Source: Chlorokybus atmophyticus (lineage: Eukaryota; Streptophyta; Chlorokybophyceae; Chlorokybales; Chlorokybaceae). Taken from it: a stretch of DNA of 64,000 nucleotides. The notes under the pieces are model-generated. The model was not told the DNA's origin. It searched no databases and worked only from the letters and a program-made list of their open reading frames with translations. A program made the translations under genes and the position numbers. Below, in pieces: positions 47,065-58,799 of the stretch. The stretch lies in contig RHPI01000575.1 of NCBI GenBank assembly GCA_009103225.1, positions 91,317 to 155,316 of the forward strand, given 5' to 3'. The stretch's first letter is position 1; each line of letters begins with the position of its first letter.

Positions 47065-47600
47065 TCACCATTGAAGCGAACTCTGCGCCGGCATGTGAAG
47101 GCTGGCCCAAGTGGCGTCCACAACTACACCTTGTACCAGGCATCAATGGGTGCGGTGTGTTGGCAAGAAGACTCGGTGCAAGAACAAGTGGTCCTTAAGA
47201 TCATCGTTCCAGCACGTCGTGGCAGCAGCACCACTGGGGGGCACTGGACATTATTGTACACTAGCTGCAACCACCCCGTCGGTGCCGGCATCAAGCCCTC
47301 GACCCCTTTGTGCATGGCATTTGCGAGCCGCGCTAAGCAAAACACGGCTGTCATCAGACGCTTCTACGGCAACCGCACCATTGCAGAGACCCATGCTCAA
47401 AGTCGACAGTGTAATAAATTACCTGACGGGAAATGTTCATCGTATCACGATCACGTTTATTTATGATGCAAGCAAATCTCTTCGTAAGGAAGACTGCGAC
47501 GGCGCTGCTCAACGCTTTCACATTACCGTATGCGCAGTGCCCTTCCGCCATCAGGCTCATGTTTCGCCACGCTCTGTACCACGGCGTAAATCTTGACCAG
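47065..47600 (+). pseudogene. Fragment paralogous to the 3' part of the NIDO/PKD gene
   Basis: Two stretches match the C-terminal region of the minus-strand gene at 4591-7559. PSTPLCMAFASRA followed by TAVIRRFYGNRT corresponds to LSTTLWAAFASRA and AAVIRRVYGNRT; ALLNAFTLPYAQCPS and FRHALYHGVN correspond to ALLNALTLPYAQCPS and FRHALYHGVN. The upstream part (VLKIIVPARRGSS, TLLYTSCNHPVGAGI) is probably the end of a PKD-like module. No signal peptide, NIDO domain or final exon is present, and the fragment ends at a CT microsatellite abutting a LINE piece, so it is truncated. It occupies the unique spacer between the two sulfotransferase copies. Confidence 0.75.

Positions 47601-47601
<1 letters not shown>

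Positions 47602-47647
<46 letters not shown>
47602..47647 (+). repeat. CT microsatellite at a presumed 5' splice site
   Basis: A pure (CT)n run begins immediately after CAGG|GT at the position homologous to the intron 9 donor of the NIDO gene. Confidence 0.9.
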
Positions 47648-47653
<6 letters not shown>

Positions 47654-47690
47654 CTCTCTTTGTGAGGTGGGGAGGGGCGCGGGGGGGGGG

Positions 47691-48601
47691 CCCAGCACCC
47701 CTAGCTGCTGCACGGCTGCCCGGATGAAGGGGAGAAGCTCCGGCCTCATGCCCAGGAAGGAGATCCAGAAGCGGGAAGGCGAGGCCTCCTCCCACCGATG
47801 CACACGAACAGTCTTGTGGCTGCACGGAGGAAGAAGGTTGCGCTTGGCAAGGGAAAGGACGTGCTCCGCACCTGCCACGGATGTGAACACGCATTGCACA
47901 TCCCCGGTTCCGGCAATTGGATGCACCGAGGACAACAAGCTAGCCGGCTGCCCCTCCGAGCACACCGCTTGCAACCAAGCAAGCCGCACACTTGTAGCTG
48001 ATGTGAGTGATGCGGCGAAAGGAAAAGTAAAGACGAGTGCGCGCGAGCGGAGCACGCACAACCAGTCCTCAAACAGTGGGGAAGCTACCGTGATCTCTAA
48101 GCATTCAGCAGGCCCCTCCAGAGAAGGGGTGACTAGCAAAGAGCCAGGGCAACCCGACACAACTGTAGCTAGGCACTCAGCTGTGGGAGGAGGGGCCTCT
48201 TGCGAAGCCCTGGAAAGCGTGGTAGACAAGCCCGGGGCAGGACGGCCAGCAGGGCGCCGTGGGTCTCCTGCGCTCCAGGCGCCTCCGGCCACCTCAAGCG
48301 AGGCGGTGGCCTGGGGCAGCCCCTCCCCTTGAAGGGGGGGAGGGGAAGGCTGAGCTGGCTGAGCCGGTAGAGGGGAGGCAAGCGCAGCAAGCATGGCCTC
48401 CGCGCTGTCTATCTCCTCAGCCATGTTGACCAGGGTTGACCAACCCAAAAATAGGTTTGCTACAAAGGGCGGCGAGGTGGCCAGGTCAGGGGTAGGACCG
48501 CAGCCCCAACCACCCCCCCAACGACGTGAAAGCTCCCCCCCCCTCCCAAGCTACTCCGCCGCCGCCGCCGATCACTAGGCTCCCGTTGTTCGTCCGCCAG
48601 C
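47691..48601 (-). mobile_element. LINE 5' fragment (ORF1 start), copy 2
   Basis: Contains the 5' leader and about 250 codons of ORF1 from the ATG at 48448 (MGWSTLVNM). It is about 2% different from the LINE at 41685-42500 and is truncated at 47691 against a G run. The junction with the downstream flank at 48602 is the same as in copy 1, so both descend from one insertion. Confidence 0.8.
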
Positions 48602-49752
48602 GGCCGGATGTTGGTACTTGCAGCTGCGCCAATCAGAGAGTTGCATCGCTTCTGCCGTGGTAAACGGGGCCGTTAACCGTCAACCACCGCTGGCTTGCGG
48701 TGCGCATCACCCTTGGTTTTGCACAAAAGTCCGTACTCACGCGCATTTTGCGCAAAAAAATACAGGTTTCTAACGCACGCCGCCCTCATAGAACGGCCGC
48801 ATAGGGCCGCTTGCCCCGATTGCCAGCGCTTCGATCAAAATTTCACGTCGGTCAAAAGGCGAGAGAACGATTAGGGCTTAGCCCTAGGGGGGGTTAGGGT
48901 TATCGCCAGGTGACAGAGCCGACACCCGCGTGCCCGAGTCTTTAAAGTCTGCAGACTCTGCAGAGCCTGCGCCTAAGCCTTCAGGGCTACGGATTAGGCC
49001 TAGCCACACGCGCGCTGTCTCGTGGTGCTTGCAAGCGGCGTGAATGCTGCGGCGGATGCAGAGGATTTGTCGAGTAGAGTAGTAGCACACAAGCCACACC
49101 TCTGCATGGGGCGGCTCCGACGTCGCGGCGGCGGCGGCGGCGGCGCTGTGCACGTCTTGGTGGCCGTGTTTGCTTTGACCTAACCAGGATTTCCAAAGAG
49201 CTCGCCAGGTTCCCAACGCGGTGAGGGCCCGTTGGCCGGCACACAGCACCCACTGGCAACTTGCCAGCAACTACTGTCCCAGCATTCGTCAGTTTGGCAA
49301 GAGACTCAGGCGAGCACTGCATGCAATGCTCGCCTGAGTCTCCTCTTGGGCAAAAGGCTGCGTTGGCCTCTCTTGTTAATCAGCAGTTGCGTGTTGTCCC
49401 CAACTAGAACGCCGCGTCTCACGCGGTTCCTGCTGCATGCCGCTGCCTGAGGTGCAGGCTGCCCAACATCACACAACCAGATGCATGTGAACTTCGTCAC
49501 GCACACTCTGAGGAGGAGCGTCATTGAGCGCACGGTCGTGGCTGCAGAGTACTCACACATGGACAGGCCTGTGTATCCATGTTGGCATGTGCCGTGCACA
49601 TGCATTGCCCCCTCATGTTGGTTGACCGGGTGTCGCGTGCACACCGCAGGACTGCTAGTGACGCAAACCAGCCACTTGCGTGAGAAACGCATCAACGACA
49701 AGTTGATCGCTTGACAAGAGCGCCAGCTCACCCACCCGCTCCAGATCTAACC
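48602..49752. promoter_or_regulatory. Upstream region of sulfotransferase copy 2, with perfect hairpin
   Basis: Same content as 42596-43746, including the 16-bp perfect stem at 49301-49316 and 49327-49342 and the TTAGGG-like units near 48872-48901. Confidence 0.6.
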
Positions 49753-51378
49753 ATGCTTCGTGCTGCTCGTCCTCATCCCCTCTTGCTCCGCCTCCTCCTT
49801 GTTCTGGTCGTTGTCCACCTCGCCGGTGCCTCTACTGCAAGCGGGGAGCGCGCACCGAGGAGGGCGCTGCTGCTGGCTGGAGGGAGTGGCGGTCATAATG
49901 ATGAGGTGTTGAGCAGGACCGCGGGTGGCGTGCCGTGCTACGAAGGCCGCCCGCTGCCCAACCTCTTCCTCATTGGTGGGCAGAAGTGTGGCTCCACCAC
50001 TCTCTGGGGCTATTTTGTCAGATGTGTGCTTGAAACGCGCAACGCTGACAGCGCGGCCTGACATTGACACACTTCATGTGCTTCTGCAGTGAAGCCTTTG
50101 GCAAGGGAGCGGTAAGCCCTTTGGCGTGTTTGAGATGCTTCAAGATGTGTACTAACTGAGGCCACGCACAACACACGCACGCACAGCATTGGTGTGTGTG
50201 TGTGTGTGTGTGTGTGTGCTTCAAATCAATCAAGCAGGTTTTCAAGTACGAAAAAGAGCTTCGCTTTTTACAACAACGGCTGTTGCCGCAAAGAACACCG
50301 GATTTTTTGGCAGAGTACTCAAAGATCTACCCCCGGTGCTCTGACAGCCGCCTCGCAGATGGGGTAAGAGCTGATATTGTCAACAAGGATGCTCTAATGC
50401 ACTTGTCGTTTCAACATCAGCATGCAAAAGCCCAACCGTGACGTGCACACCCTTGTGTATGCACTCGCTTGTGGCCCGTGCATGCCGCACTACATATACA
50501 TACATATAGACCGCGCACGCAAGCAACTACATAGATTAGCACAGGCATATGCCCGTGCTCACATGCACACACACATGCACTAACATACACGCATATGCAG
50601 AGGGTGCGTTACGTGACGGACAGCACACCGATTTATCTGCTCTTGCTAAACACACCGATGCACATTGGCCAGCACTACTCCCGTTACGGGCTCGACGCAG
50701 AACTCAAGTTTATGGTCAGTCCTGACCTGTGTGACTTGTGTGACCTGTTTATATTTACGGTTTATGGTTTAGGTCTCCCTGCGCGACCCCGTCGAACGCA
50801 CCCTCTCATGGTTTGGGCACACTGGCCGAATTACATATCACATCCCGTGCCACGTTGAATTTGATCCATGGGCCCAACAGGCCCTGGCCGAGGCCCGCAC
50901 CTGCATGGCCGCACGCCAACATCTGCCCAAGCCACGGGTGCTTCAGCTCGTGCATCGATTTGTACGACATGCACTGCCTGCATTGAAAGAGATTTTGATC
51001 AGCGGTTGTGTGCAGGTTTATGAGGAGTGTCGGCCTTCTATTCTGTTGGACTCATGGTATGCCGTTCAGTTGAACTTGTGGTGGAGGCTCTTCCCACCTC
51101 AGAGGCAATTTCTCATCGTGGACTTCCACAAGTTAGTGTACCAGCGCGAGGCCACTATCGTGCGCATGCTCGACTTCCTCGGGATCGAGTACGAGCTCCC
51201 GCTCCCGGACCTAGAAGTGCACAACAACCCCATGTCCAGTCACGATGTCTGCGCCATGCCAACCATGTCGAACGAGACGCGTGCAATGTTGGTGGAGTTC
51301 TTTCAACCGCTCAATGAGCAGTTGAAGTCGTTGTTCGAGCGGTATGGTGTATCTAAATGGTTGCCAGAGTTTGTGTAA
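49753..51378 (+). CDS. Golgi-type sulfotransferase, copy 2
   Basis: Identical, as far as I compared, to the gene at 43747-45372, including introns: signal-anchor, GGQKCGSTTLW PAPS loop and LRDPVERTLSWF motif, TAA stop at 51376-51378. If the duplication is real the cell carries two copies with the same 1.1-kb upstream region; if not, this is one gene assembled twice. Confidence 0.82.
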
Positions 51379-53049
51379 CCGAGAGTATGTGGGTGAGGCG
51401 GGACGGCAAGATGAGCAACTCAAACGGGAGAGGATGCGGGAAGACGGTAAACACTTGGACAGCAATGAGGAGGATTTGGAGCTTGTGGAGCAGGGTTTAA
51501 AGCTTGAGGAGGATGCTAATGATACCGATATGTATGAGTATGACGACGCCCCATAGATAGCAAGGATTTGTGAAACTTGACCGGTTGTGTAGTATTGTTG
51601 TTTGCATAAGCACTGAAGTAGCATCTAAAATATGTGCATATGTGTTTTGTAAGTTTTTTATGTCTCTGTGCGCACAATCAAGTATAGGTCTACGCGGTGT
51701 AAGAACCAATGAGTGTAGAGACAGCAGCAGCGTTGGTTATAATGTCCAATATTGTGTCATAATAATGTTGTTGCTAAAATTGCGTACAGTAATCATGATG
51801 TACCAAGTCACTATGCGGTTCAATTTATTAGCTAACCTGGGCCCGGAACGAGGACGCCAAAGGGAGGTTAACTTTTGCAGTTGGAGAGCTGGCGTGCTAA
51901 TGAGGCGTGCTACGCAGTGTCTGCCGCAGGAGGGGCAAATGCAAGAGCAAGGGCGAAGGCCGTGACAGCGTCATTGCATCGCCATAGTCCTTCGAGGACT
52001 CCTTGTCTCTTAGCACCGAGGCCACGAAGGGGGTGGTGGTGATTATGGTGCCAGCAGTGCTGCTACCAGTGTCAGTCTTTCAAGCAGCGGTGGTTGTGCG
52101 TGTACGCAAGACCACTCCTGGAGCAAGAGGCAGCGCAGATGGTGCTCCCAACCCTTCGGCAGCGAACCTGACATGACTCTGGCAGAGCCGAAATGGACGC
52201 AGTCGCTTGTCTTCAAGAAGATTGTGGGCAATGGCGACCTCGTGCCACACAGCTGCGGTGACGTCATCTAGGTAGTCCGCGGCAAGGACAAACTTTTGGT
52301 GTCATTCCATTGGTTTTTGGCTCGATGCTTCACGGTCAAGATGATGGAGTTAAAGCAGTGTATCAAGTTCCGCAAAGAGATAGCTCCTGCAGCGCCGATG
52401 AAGACCAACCTTCTGTTGCTGTTGCGATTGCCAATCGCAACTGCCCCTTCAGACGGCCTAAAGGGCAGCCGTATCTTCTTCGCTATTGGAGCTGACAACG
52501 CGGTTGAAAGGAAGCCAATAACTTACAGCAGTGGGTGCGTCACCAATTTGAGTGTACATGAAGTTAGTGCAGAGGTTGTTTTGATTAATGCAGTATTCAT
52601 GTTAAATCAATCGTGATTAAACTTCATACGCATTTTATATGAAGGTCACAATAGCACATAATAGTTTTTATTGATGCAGTATCAAATCCATACACTTCAC
52701 ATGGATTCAACGTAATATCACTTCATGTTGATTCATGTGGAAACGATAGCAATGTGCGCTCATGTCCGTGGCATGCATATAACATATAACCGTTATATAA
52801 CTTGAAGTCTTTTCATGCAATGCACACATAGTAAATACTTGATATAGGCAGCATGATCAGCAACAAGTAGCAATGCAAGGTGCATGCATGTTACCATCAC
52901 GTACACCTTGCTGCTATCACATACAACATATCGCTACTCGCTGAACTGTACAACCTCTAGGGACATAAGCTAACTAAATATCAGCCATATTATCACACAT
53001 GCCGCCAACGCCTTCATTAGCGCCCTCGTGCGCCACCGCCCGCCATTAA
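51379..53049. other. 3' flank of sulfotransferase copy 2
   Basis: Duplicate of 45373-47043, including the interrupted coding-like stretch near 52156-52616. Confidence 0.3.
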
Positions 53050-54195
53050 NACGTTCGTCGCGGTGGATGTACCCTATCACGCGTCATAAATCGTGGAACG
53101 CTTGTAAACCCAAGTAGCATACCAATGAGCACTATATGTTGTTTGAAGATGGAGAATGTTGTTGGTGAATTTAATGCCTATATATTGTCTTACGCTTGTG
53201 CAATTGATCAAAGTGGGTCAATATGCCTTTTGTTTTGCTGTTATACAAATCTTGCCATCAGCAAACATAGTAGAAGTTACTTGTTTATGGTCAACCATAA
53301 CTTGTGGTTGGTTTTGATAGGAGGGAGAAATGGTAATATTTATTTGATATCAATTGTCGTCGAATATCCCCCNNNNNNNNNNNNNNNNNNNNNNNNNNNN
53401 NNNNNNNNNNNNNNNNNNNNNNNNNNNNNNNNNNNNNNNNNNNNNNNNNNNNNNNNNNNNNNNNNNNNNNNNNNNNNNNNNNNNNNNNNNNNNNNNNNNN
53501 NNNNNNNNNNNNNNNNNNNNNNNNNNNNNNNNNNNNNNNNNNNNNNNNNNCCCCCCTTAGGACTAACACCCTCCATTAAGTTTGGTGGTGGTGGTTGGTG
53601 GACACCTCCCTTGTACACTCATTTCGTCTTTTTTTACAACACCCCCCATGATTTAGCGGTGTCATGCCATGAGCACTCGTTGCCACGAGCACTTGACACA
53701 ATTAGCGTTGTACTGAGCACATCATTGAGAGATACAAGCATTCATGCGCACACGCACCAGTGGGGGCTATTTTCAACAAGTAGAGGATGCTCTGTGCATA
53801 CATATACACTCAACCGTATGTACACCTATGCAAGATGAGGGAAACTATGCCATAGCCCGTCCGTGGCGCTCTTGTGACTGAAGAGCGGACCATTTTGCCA
53901 ACACGCAGGGTAGCAACCTCGCAGACATTTTCTCTGACCACACCACGGGTCGAGCTTTCATGCGACACCGATAGAAATGGTTCCCCAACAGTCTAACTTT
54001 GACCACAACCTGATTGAAAAACTACCTCTAAATCAATTGGAAATTTGGTGGCAACCGAGGTATTGATTTCTCTCTTTTTCTGTTTTAGTCACAACTCAGT
54101 TTGGTATCTAGCGGCCATCAAGGTAAAGTAGACGGCGTGCATTCAGTTTAGTATCCGTCTTATCTTCAACTTAATAATGGTTACATCCTTCATAA
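53050..54195. other. Intergenic with an assembly gap
   Basis: A single N at 53050 and 178 Ns at 53373-53550, flanked by C on both sides. No exon, RNA gene or repeat is supported in the rest. Confidence 0.6.
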
Positions 54196-55090
54196 TTGTG
54201 GTCACTTCAAGCGCCAATCTCAAATATCAGACGGCGTTTTCGCGAGCTGCGCGGCCCGCATTGCGATGTAATGCCCGCAGATCGGACGCTTCTCATGAAT
54301 CCGCAAGTTGTGATGAGCATTGTAATCACGCTTAATGCGCGTGACTTTTGATTTTCGATTGCCCTTTTGGCGGCCATATTAACACGCTTAACCGGAAAGT
54401 TAAGACGCTGTAATATCGGCGCCTTAACCATCAAGTCTAATAATGTCGTAGCCTAGTGGTTAAGGCGCCAATGTTACATTGCTCCGATACCACTGTAACA
54501 TCGGCGCCTTAACCACTAGACTACCGCAGCAAAAGTCGCTGCCATAGGGGGAGCCACATGCCCCATATATGTCCCATAACCATATATGTTACAGACGCGC
54601 TTAACCCGGACGTCGCCCAGTAATCGATGCCACGATTGGCCACGTTGCCCGTTGCAAATGCATATAGGTCATCGGATACATCAGGCACATAAATTGAGTT
54701 CATATGACGCGTGACGCGTCACTAAATAGGCGTGACTTTTGATTTTTGGCGGCCCCTTTAGCCCAAAGGCTTTGGGCCATTTCTATAATGCATTTCATAC
54801 ACATGTGTATGCACATATATACATATACTTACATAATTTATAAAAAGACATATAGATACCATAGGTACATTGATATTAAAAATGCATGCATTGAAGAATG
54901 TCAAACGCCGGGGATGCGGTTTGGATAGCTCAGATATGTACTTCCCGTAGATACAACAATCTATGATTGTATGGTCACCGCTCAGCCAATTAGAAGCTGG
55001 CACACCAGTCATTGCTCGATGTCCGGTCCATTAACTGCCGACCGTGCAAAAGCACACGCGCTTGCAGTGACCATCACTTGTGGTTGGTGG
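54196..55090 (+). repeat. Dispersed non-coding repeat, copy 2
   Basis: Partner of 21675-22660 in the same orientation. Unlike copy 1 it holds a tRNA-like inverted repeat (54410-54525). Beyond 55090 similarity fades. Confidence 0.7.
54410..54525. repeat. Inverted repeat made of a tRNA A-box-like unit
   Basis: The left arm (54447-54478) contains tagcctagtggttaaggcgc, matching a tRNA D-arm with a pol III A box (TRGYNNANNGG). The right arm (54494-54525) is its inverted copy with about three mismatches in 32 bases, and a third, partial inverted copy lies at 54410-54437. No B box, acceptor stem or anticodon arm is seen, so this is not a tRNA gene but probably a tRNA-derived element. Confidence 0.7.
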
Positions 55091-55776
55091 ATAGATCATG
55101 CATTAAGGAGATCTTAATGCATGATCGGTGTGATGGCAGCAATCCGCGGTAAAAACCAAAAGAGTTGCTATACCGCTGATTTGAAAAACCTCGCGGGTAA
55201 AACGGCCGGGCTAGCAAATAACGATATACGATCAAAGTACACTCGACGACACGAGACGCACGCTCACCTGTTTACAGATGATATGTAGCATTACAAAAGC
55301 TGCCTCAATGGTCTCATGTGCCGCCATGTATGCATACCAGATGTACCGGCATTCATGTAATACGCAATGCACCAACAGCTGCATACAACGGCATCATATC
55401 TATCTATACCTATATCTATATCTAAATCCATATAATAATATATCAATACATATATGTATATACATCTACATATTTGTGTATGTATGTATATATATCACAA
55501 TTACATTACAGTGATACATAGTGACCCATTCACGGCGGAAAGCCGTTCTGCACTAGGGTTCCACGAAACCGAACCAGGCGTGGTACGACCGGCCGCGCCA
55601 GGGAGGCCGCGCCAAAATCCTCGTGCGATGGAATCCGCGCCAAGTATGGAGCGGATCGACCCTGGTTCGTTCGCCGCAGACGTTCGCACCAGGGTTTATT
55701 CCTGGTGCGGCCGGTCATTTGCGACACGCCTACACAGGGTGTGTCGTCTTCCGCACAAAGTTGGCGAAGAGTGTCC
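55091..55776. other. Intergenic, AT-rich then GC-rich
   Basis: An A/T-rich stretch with tandem atatct words (about 55398-55500) is followed by GC-rich DNA containing degenerate relatives of the minisatellite unit (tccgcgccaa, ttcgcaccag). No gene is supported. Confidence 0.5.
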
Positions 55777-55985
55777 GCCACCGGCAGTCATGAGCCGCGG
55801 ACGTCTGCACCATGCAAGGTTTGGGGTTTCTTCCGCACCAAGCATGGTGCGGGGTGGTCGCCACCGGCAGTCTTAAGTTGCGGACATCTGCACCATGCAA
55901 GGTGGGGTTCCTTCCGCGCCAAGCATGGCCCGGTGTGTACGCCACCGGCAGTTTTAAGCCGCGGACTTCCGCGCCATCTGGTTGC
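55777..55985. repeat. Minisatellite, period about 82 bp
   Basis: Units start with gccaccggcagt at 55777, 55860 and 55941 and contain gcggac.tctgcaccatgca and ttccgc.ccaagcatgg. Two full units and part of a third are present, with several substitutions between them. Confidence 0.85.
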
Positions 55986-56767
55986 GGCGTACGTTATTGA
56001 TTGCTCACAAATGCGCTTGCACCTAGCTATAAGAATGCAATTAATGTGGGTGATGGCTTGTTGAAAAGCCCTTGCAATCTATTATGTGACACATGTCACA
56101 GCATACTTTTAGGGTTAGCACTGCTCTCACAGCAGTCTCACAAGTAGGGATCTGTCGCTTCATAGGCTTAAAGCCTGTCAAGCCAATTTTGGACGCTTGA
56201 AAATGGAACGTCATTTCAGGCTGTTGTCAGGCAATGTGCTTTTTAACGTTCATCGTTGCGGTGTGCTGGCATCTGACAGGCCTGTGCTGACATATCGTTC
56301 TCACGCAAATGCAGTGTGTACGACACTACTCCGTTATGCAGAATGAGTGTGTGCGGCGTTGCGCTGAAGTTCTTGAAAGCTACGTCGTGAGATGGCTGTC
56401 ATTTGAATGGCATCGATTTGGTCCGGACCAACCTCAAGGCGGGACGCGTCAGCAGTCAGCGGTTTACTGGGATCTTCATGCCGAGAGCGATGCACTGTTG
56501 TGGCGTGGGTCACGGTATGCAGACCTGCTTCTTAAGCTTGCGTTTGCAGAGCTTGTAGAGCTTGCGGAGCATGAGCTTGCGGAGCTTGTGTTTGCTTGTG
56601 GCTTTGCGTGTAGCTTGCGGACTGCTTTAGCTTCAGCTTGCTGTTTTTGCGCTTGAGCTTGGTTCAGCTAGAGCGTGTGCATGCAAGTGTGCTTGTGTGA
56701 GCTTGTAAGAGCTTGGTTGCATGATTTGCTTGGTCATTTGCTGGTTGGTGTAAGTTGCCAACTGACA
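55986..56767. other. Upstream region of the unidentified gene
   Basis: Includes a stretch near 56525-56640 of degenerate repeats of 'gagcttgcggag'. No exon is supported. Confidence 0.45.
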
Positions 56768-58792
56768 ATGGCTCCCTCCGACACTGACGATTGCTTCAGA
56801 GCAAAAGGCATCAAGGTAGCCAAGAAGAAAACTGGGTCGCAGTTCTTGCGCGAACACTTTGGGCTGCTGCTTCCTGTGCACAAGAGCGACCTGAAGCTGC
56901 TGAAGCAGCGCATGCAGGAGACCTTTCCAAATGGCATGAGCGGTTTGAAGTTTAAGGACCACGACACGGAGCACAAACGGCAAACCAAGGAGATGATCCG
57001 TTCTTTGAATTGGAACTGTCCCTCAAGTGGACGGAAGGTAGATTACTGCTTGTGGCTGCTGTTCTATGTTGACAATGTGCGTGCTCTCTTTTACTTCAGT
57101 GAAACCTTTGGTGTCTGACAAGCTAGGATTGTTGCCGTCAACATGTTATTTTCAGCTGACATTTTGTTGCTACCGTTGGAAACTGAGTGACTAGTAGTAT
57201 TTTTATGTTAACCAACTTGCAAATTGGCTCTGCGGACCACATTTGGAAGTACTTCCAGGAGAAGCAGTACTCAGACGCAGGCAAAATGCGAGCTGCTGAC
57301 GGCGGTTAGTTCATAGAGGAGCGCAACCAGGAAGCCAAAAAGAAGCGCGGAAGCAGTGGTTCCTCCAGTTCTGACAGAAGAGGTGGGAGTTGGAGCGCAC
57401 ACTTCACCAGCAACAACTGCACAGCCAATGCGTATATAATGATGTTGGCGCCAATGTCCAATCAGCCTTTGACCGAAGAGGAACTTCGTGCAACCTGGCT
57501 AGGCGAAAGGTCAGTGCACCTGCAGTATTTTCATGGAGTGGAGTGTGCTTCTTATGTTACACTTGAGTTGCTTGCAGGGAATTGGACGAGTATGACAAAG
57601 AGCTGGTGTACGACATCAGCAATTGCGTGGGCAGTGGGCACTGCCATTATGGAGGCTGTTTCCCAGGCGGAGACACCATGCCGCTGCTACCGCGTCAAGG
57701 TGACAGCTTGGTTCAAGGTGGCCCCTACTGGCACAGACAAGCTGTGGCTGCCGGCCAGACGCGCGGACTTCTCCCACGGTTGGCAAACGAATGAAGTGTC
57801 GGCAAAACGCATGCTGGTAGGCACTGCTCATGCCCACCTTTTGCTGCTGTAACAACCCCACTGCTCACTTTTTGCTGCTGCGTGCATGTTGGCATCCACC
57901 TTTTGCTGCTTTGACAACCCAACTGCCCACTTTTTACTGCTGCATGCATGTTGGCATCCACCTATTGCTGCTGTGTCAACCCCACTGCCCACCTTTTGCT
58001 GCTGCGTGCATGTTGGCATCCACCCTTTGCTGTTGTGACAACCCCACTGCCCATCTTTTGCTGCTGTGTCGACGCCCCATCCACCTTTTGCTATTGCAAG
58101 ACACCCCTTGAGCACTTTTTGCTGCTGCGCGACTTAACCTATCCACCTTTTGCGCACGCGTGATTGCCATTGGCCACCTTTTGCTGTGGCGCAACTCCGA
58201 CTGAGCATCTTTTGTTACTGATGTCACCTTGTGCTTGCTATTGCTGGGTTTAACACTTGTTTGTCATGCAGGGCCGTTGCTGCGAATGGCCATTCACATT
58301 CGTGGCCACTTCTGCTCAGTGCCCTTGCATGGATTGCCAAGACGACATGCGGGTGCGGCTAGATGAATGCGTAGCCGACTTGGTGCGTCCTGTGCAGAGC
58401 CAATGTGAAGAGGTACACTGTTGGCGTGTTCAACTGATCATACAGTCTTGCACTTGAGTCATTAATGTGCGATTGCGTGTGCGAATAGGAACAGTACCCA
58501 AACAAGAGCAGCTGCCCCAATGGGCTGCGATGTGTTGCGGTACTGTGGACGTTCTTAGCAGAGTGCAATTGCAAATGATGAACGTCTACGAATACTGGCG
58601 ACGGAAATACAGCTCTCTGCTGGAGGATCTGCCCTATAAGAGCCCCAAGGGTGTAAACGTCGTCTCCGACCTACGCATCATGAATGCCCTGTACCAATCG
58701 GCTGTTGCCAAAAGGTGGCTGAGAGCAGACCCTGATGTAGCGGGCGAGTTGCGATGGGAGTCTGCACGCATGCTCCCAGGTACAGCAGACTT
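56768..58792 (+). CDS. Unidentified multi-exon gene, possibly broken
   Basis: A first exon from 56768 (MAPSDTDDC) to about 57037 encodes a basic, alpha-helical-looking stretch (RAKGIKVAKKKTGSQFLREH; LKLLKQRMQETFP) and ends at AAG|GTAGAT. Further coding-like pieces are near 57222-57510 (DHIWKYFQEKQYSDAGKMRA, an in-frame TAG, then FIEERNQEAKKKRG), 57579-57793 (ELDEYDKELVYDISNCVG and a His/Cys/Gly-rich part), 58271-58411 (cysteine-rich, CPCMDCQDD, good splice sites) and 58490-58791 (MNVYEYWRRKYSSLLEDL). I could not join all pieces in one frame, and the TAG suggests decay or a wrong exon border. A minisatellite lies in a presumed intron. No family is recognised; a domesticated or decayed transposon protein is possible. 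Confidence 0.4.
57833..58160. repeat. Minisatellite, period 62 bp, with a half-unit of ccaccttttgctgctg
   Basis: Units begin with ccaccttttgctgct at about 57834, 57896, 57958 and 58020, then the array degenerates to about 58160. Each 62-base unit has two related halves, both carrying ccca-ctttttgctgctg. It lies between coding-like pieces of the unidentified gene. Confidence 0.9.
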
Positions 58793-58799
58793 TGCATAG

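Larger units (their letters stand above)
47691..53049 (+). repeat. 5.36-kb tandem duplication, copy 2
   Basis: Second copy of 41685-47043. It begins directly after a run of ten G and ends at the single N at 53050, so both borders look like sequencing or assembly break points. Confidence 0.93.

Noticed and set aside
54447-54525. Possible tRNA gene
   Set aside because: A D-arm with an A box is visible, but no B box, anticodon arm or acceptor stem, and the sequence folds as one hairpin.
55812-56064. Repeat protein with FLP.QAW..V units
   Set aside because: It is a translation of the 82-bp minisatellite; unit lengths (83 and 81 bases) do not keep one frame.
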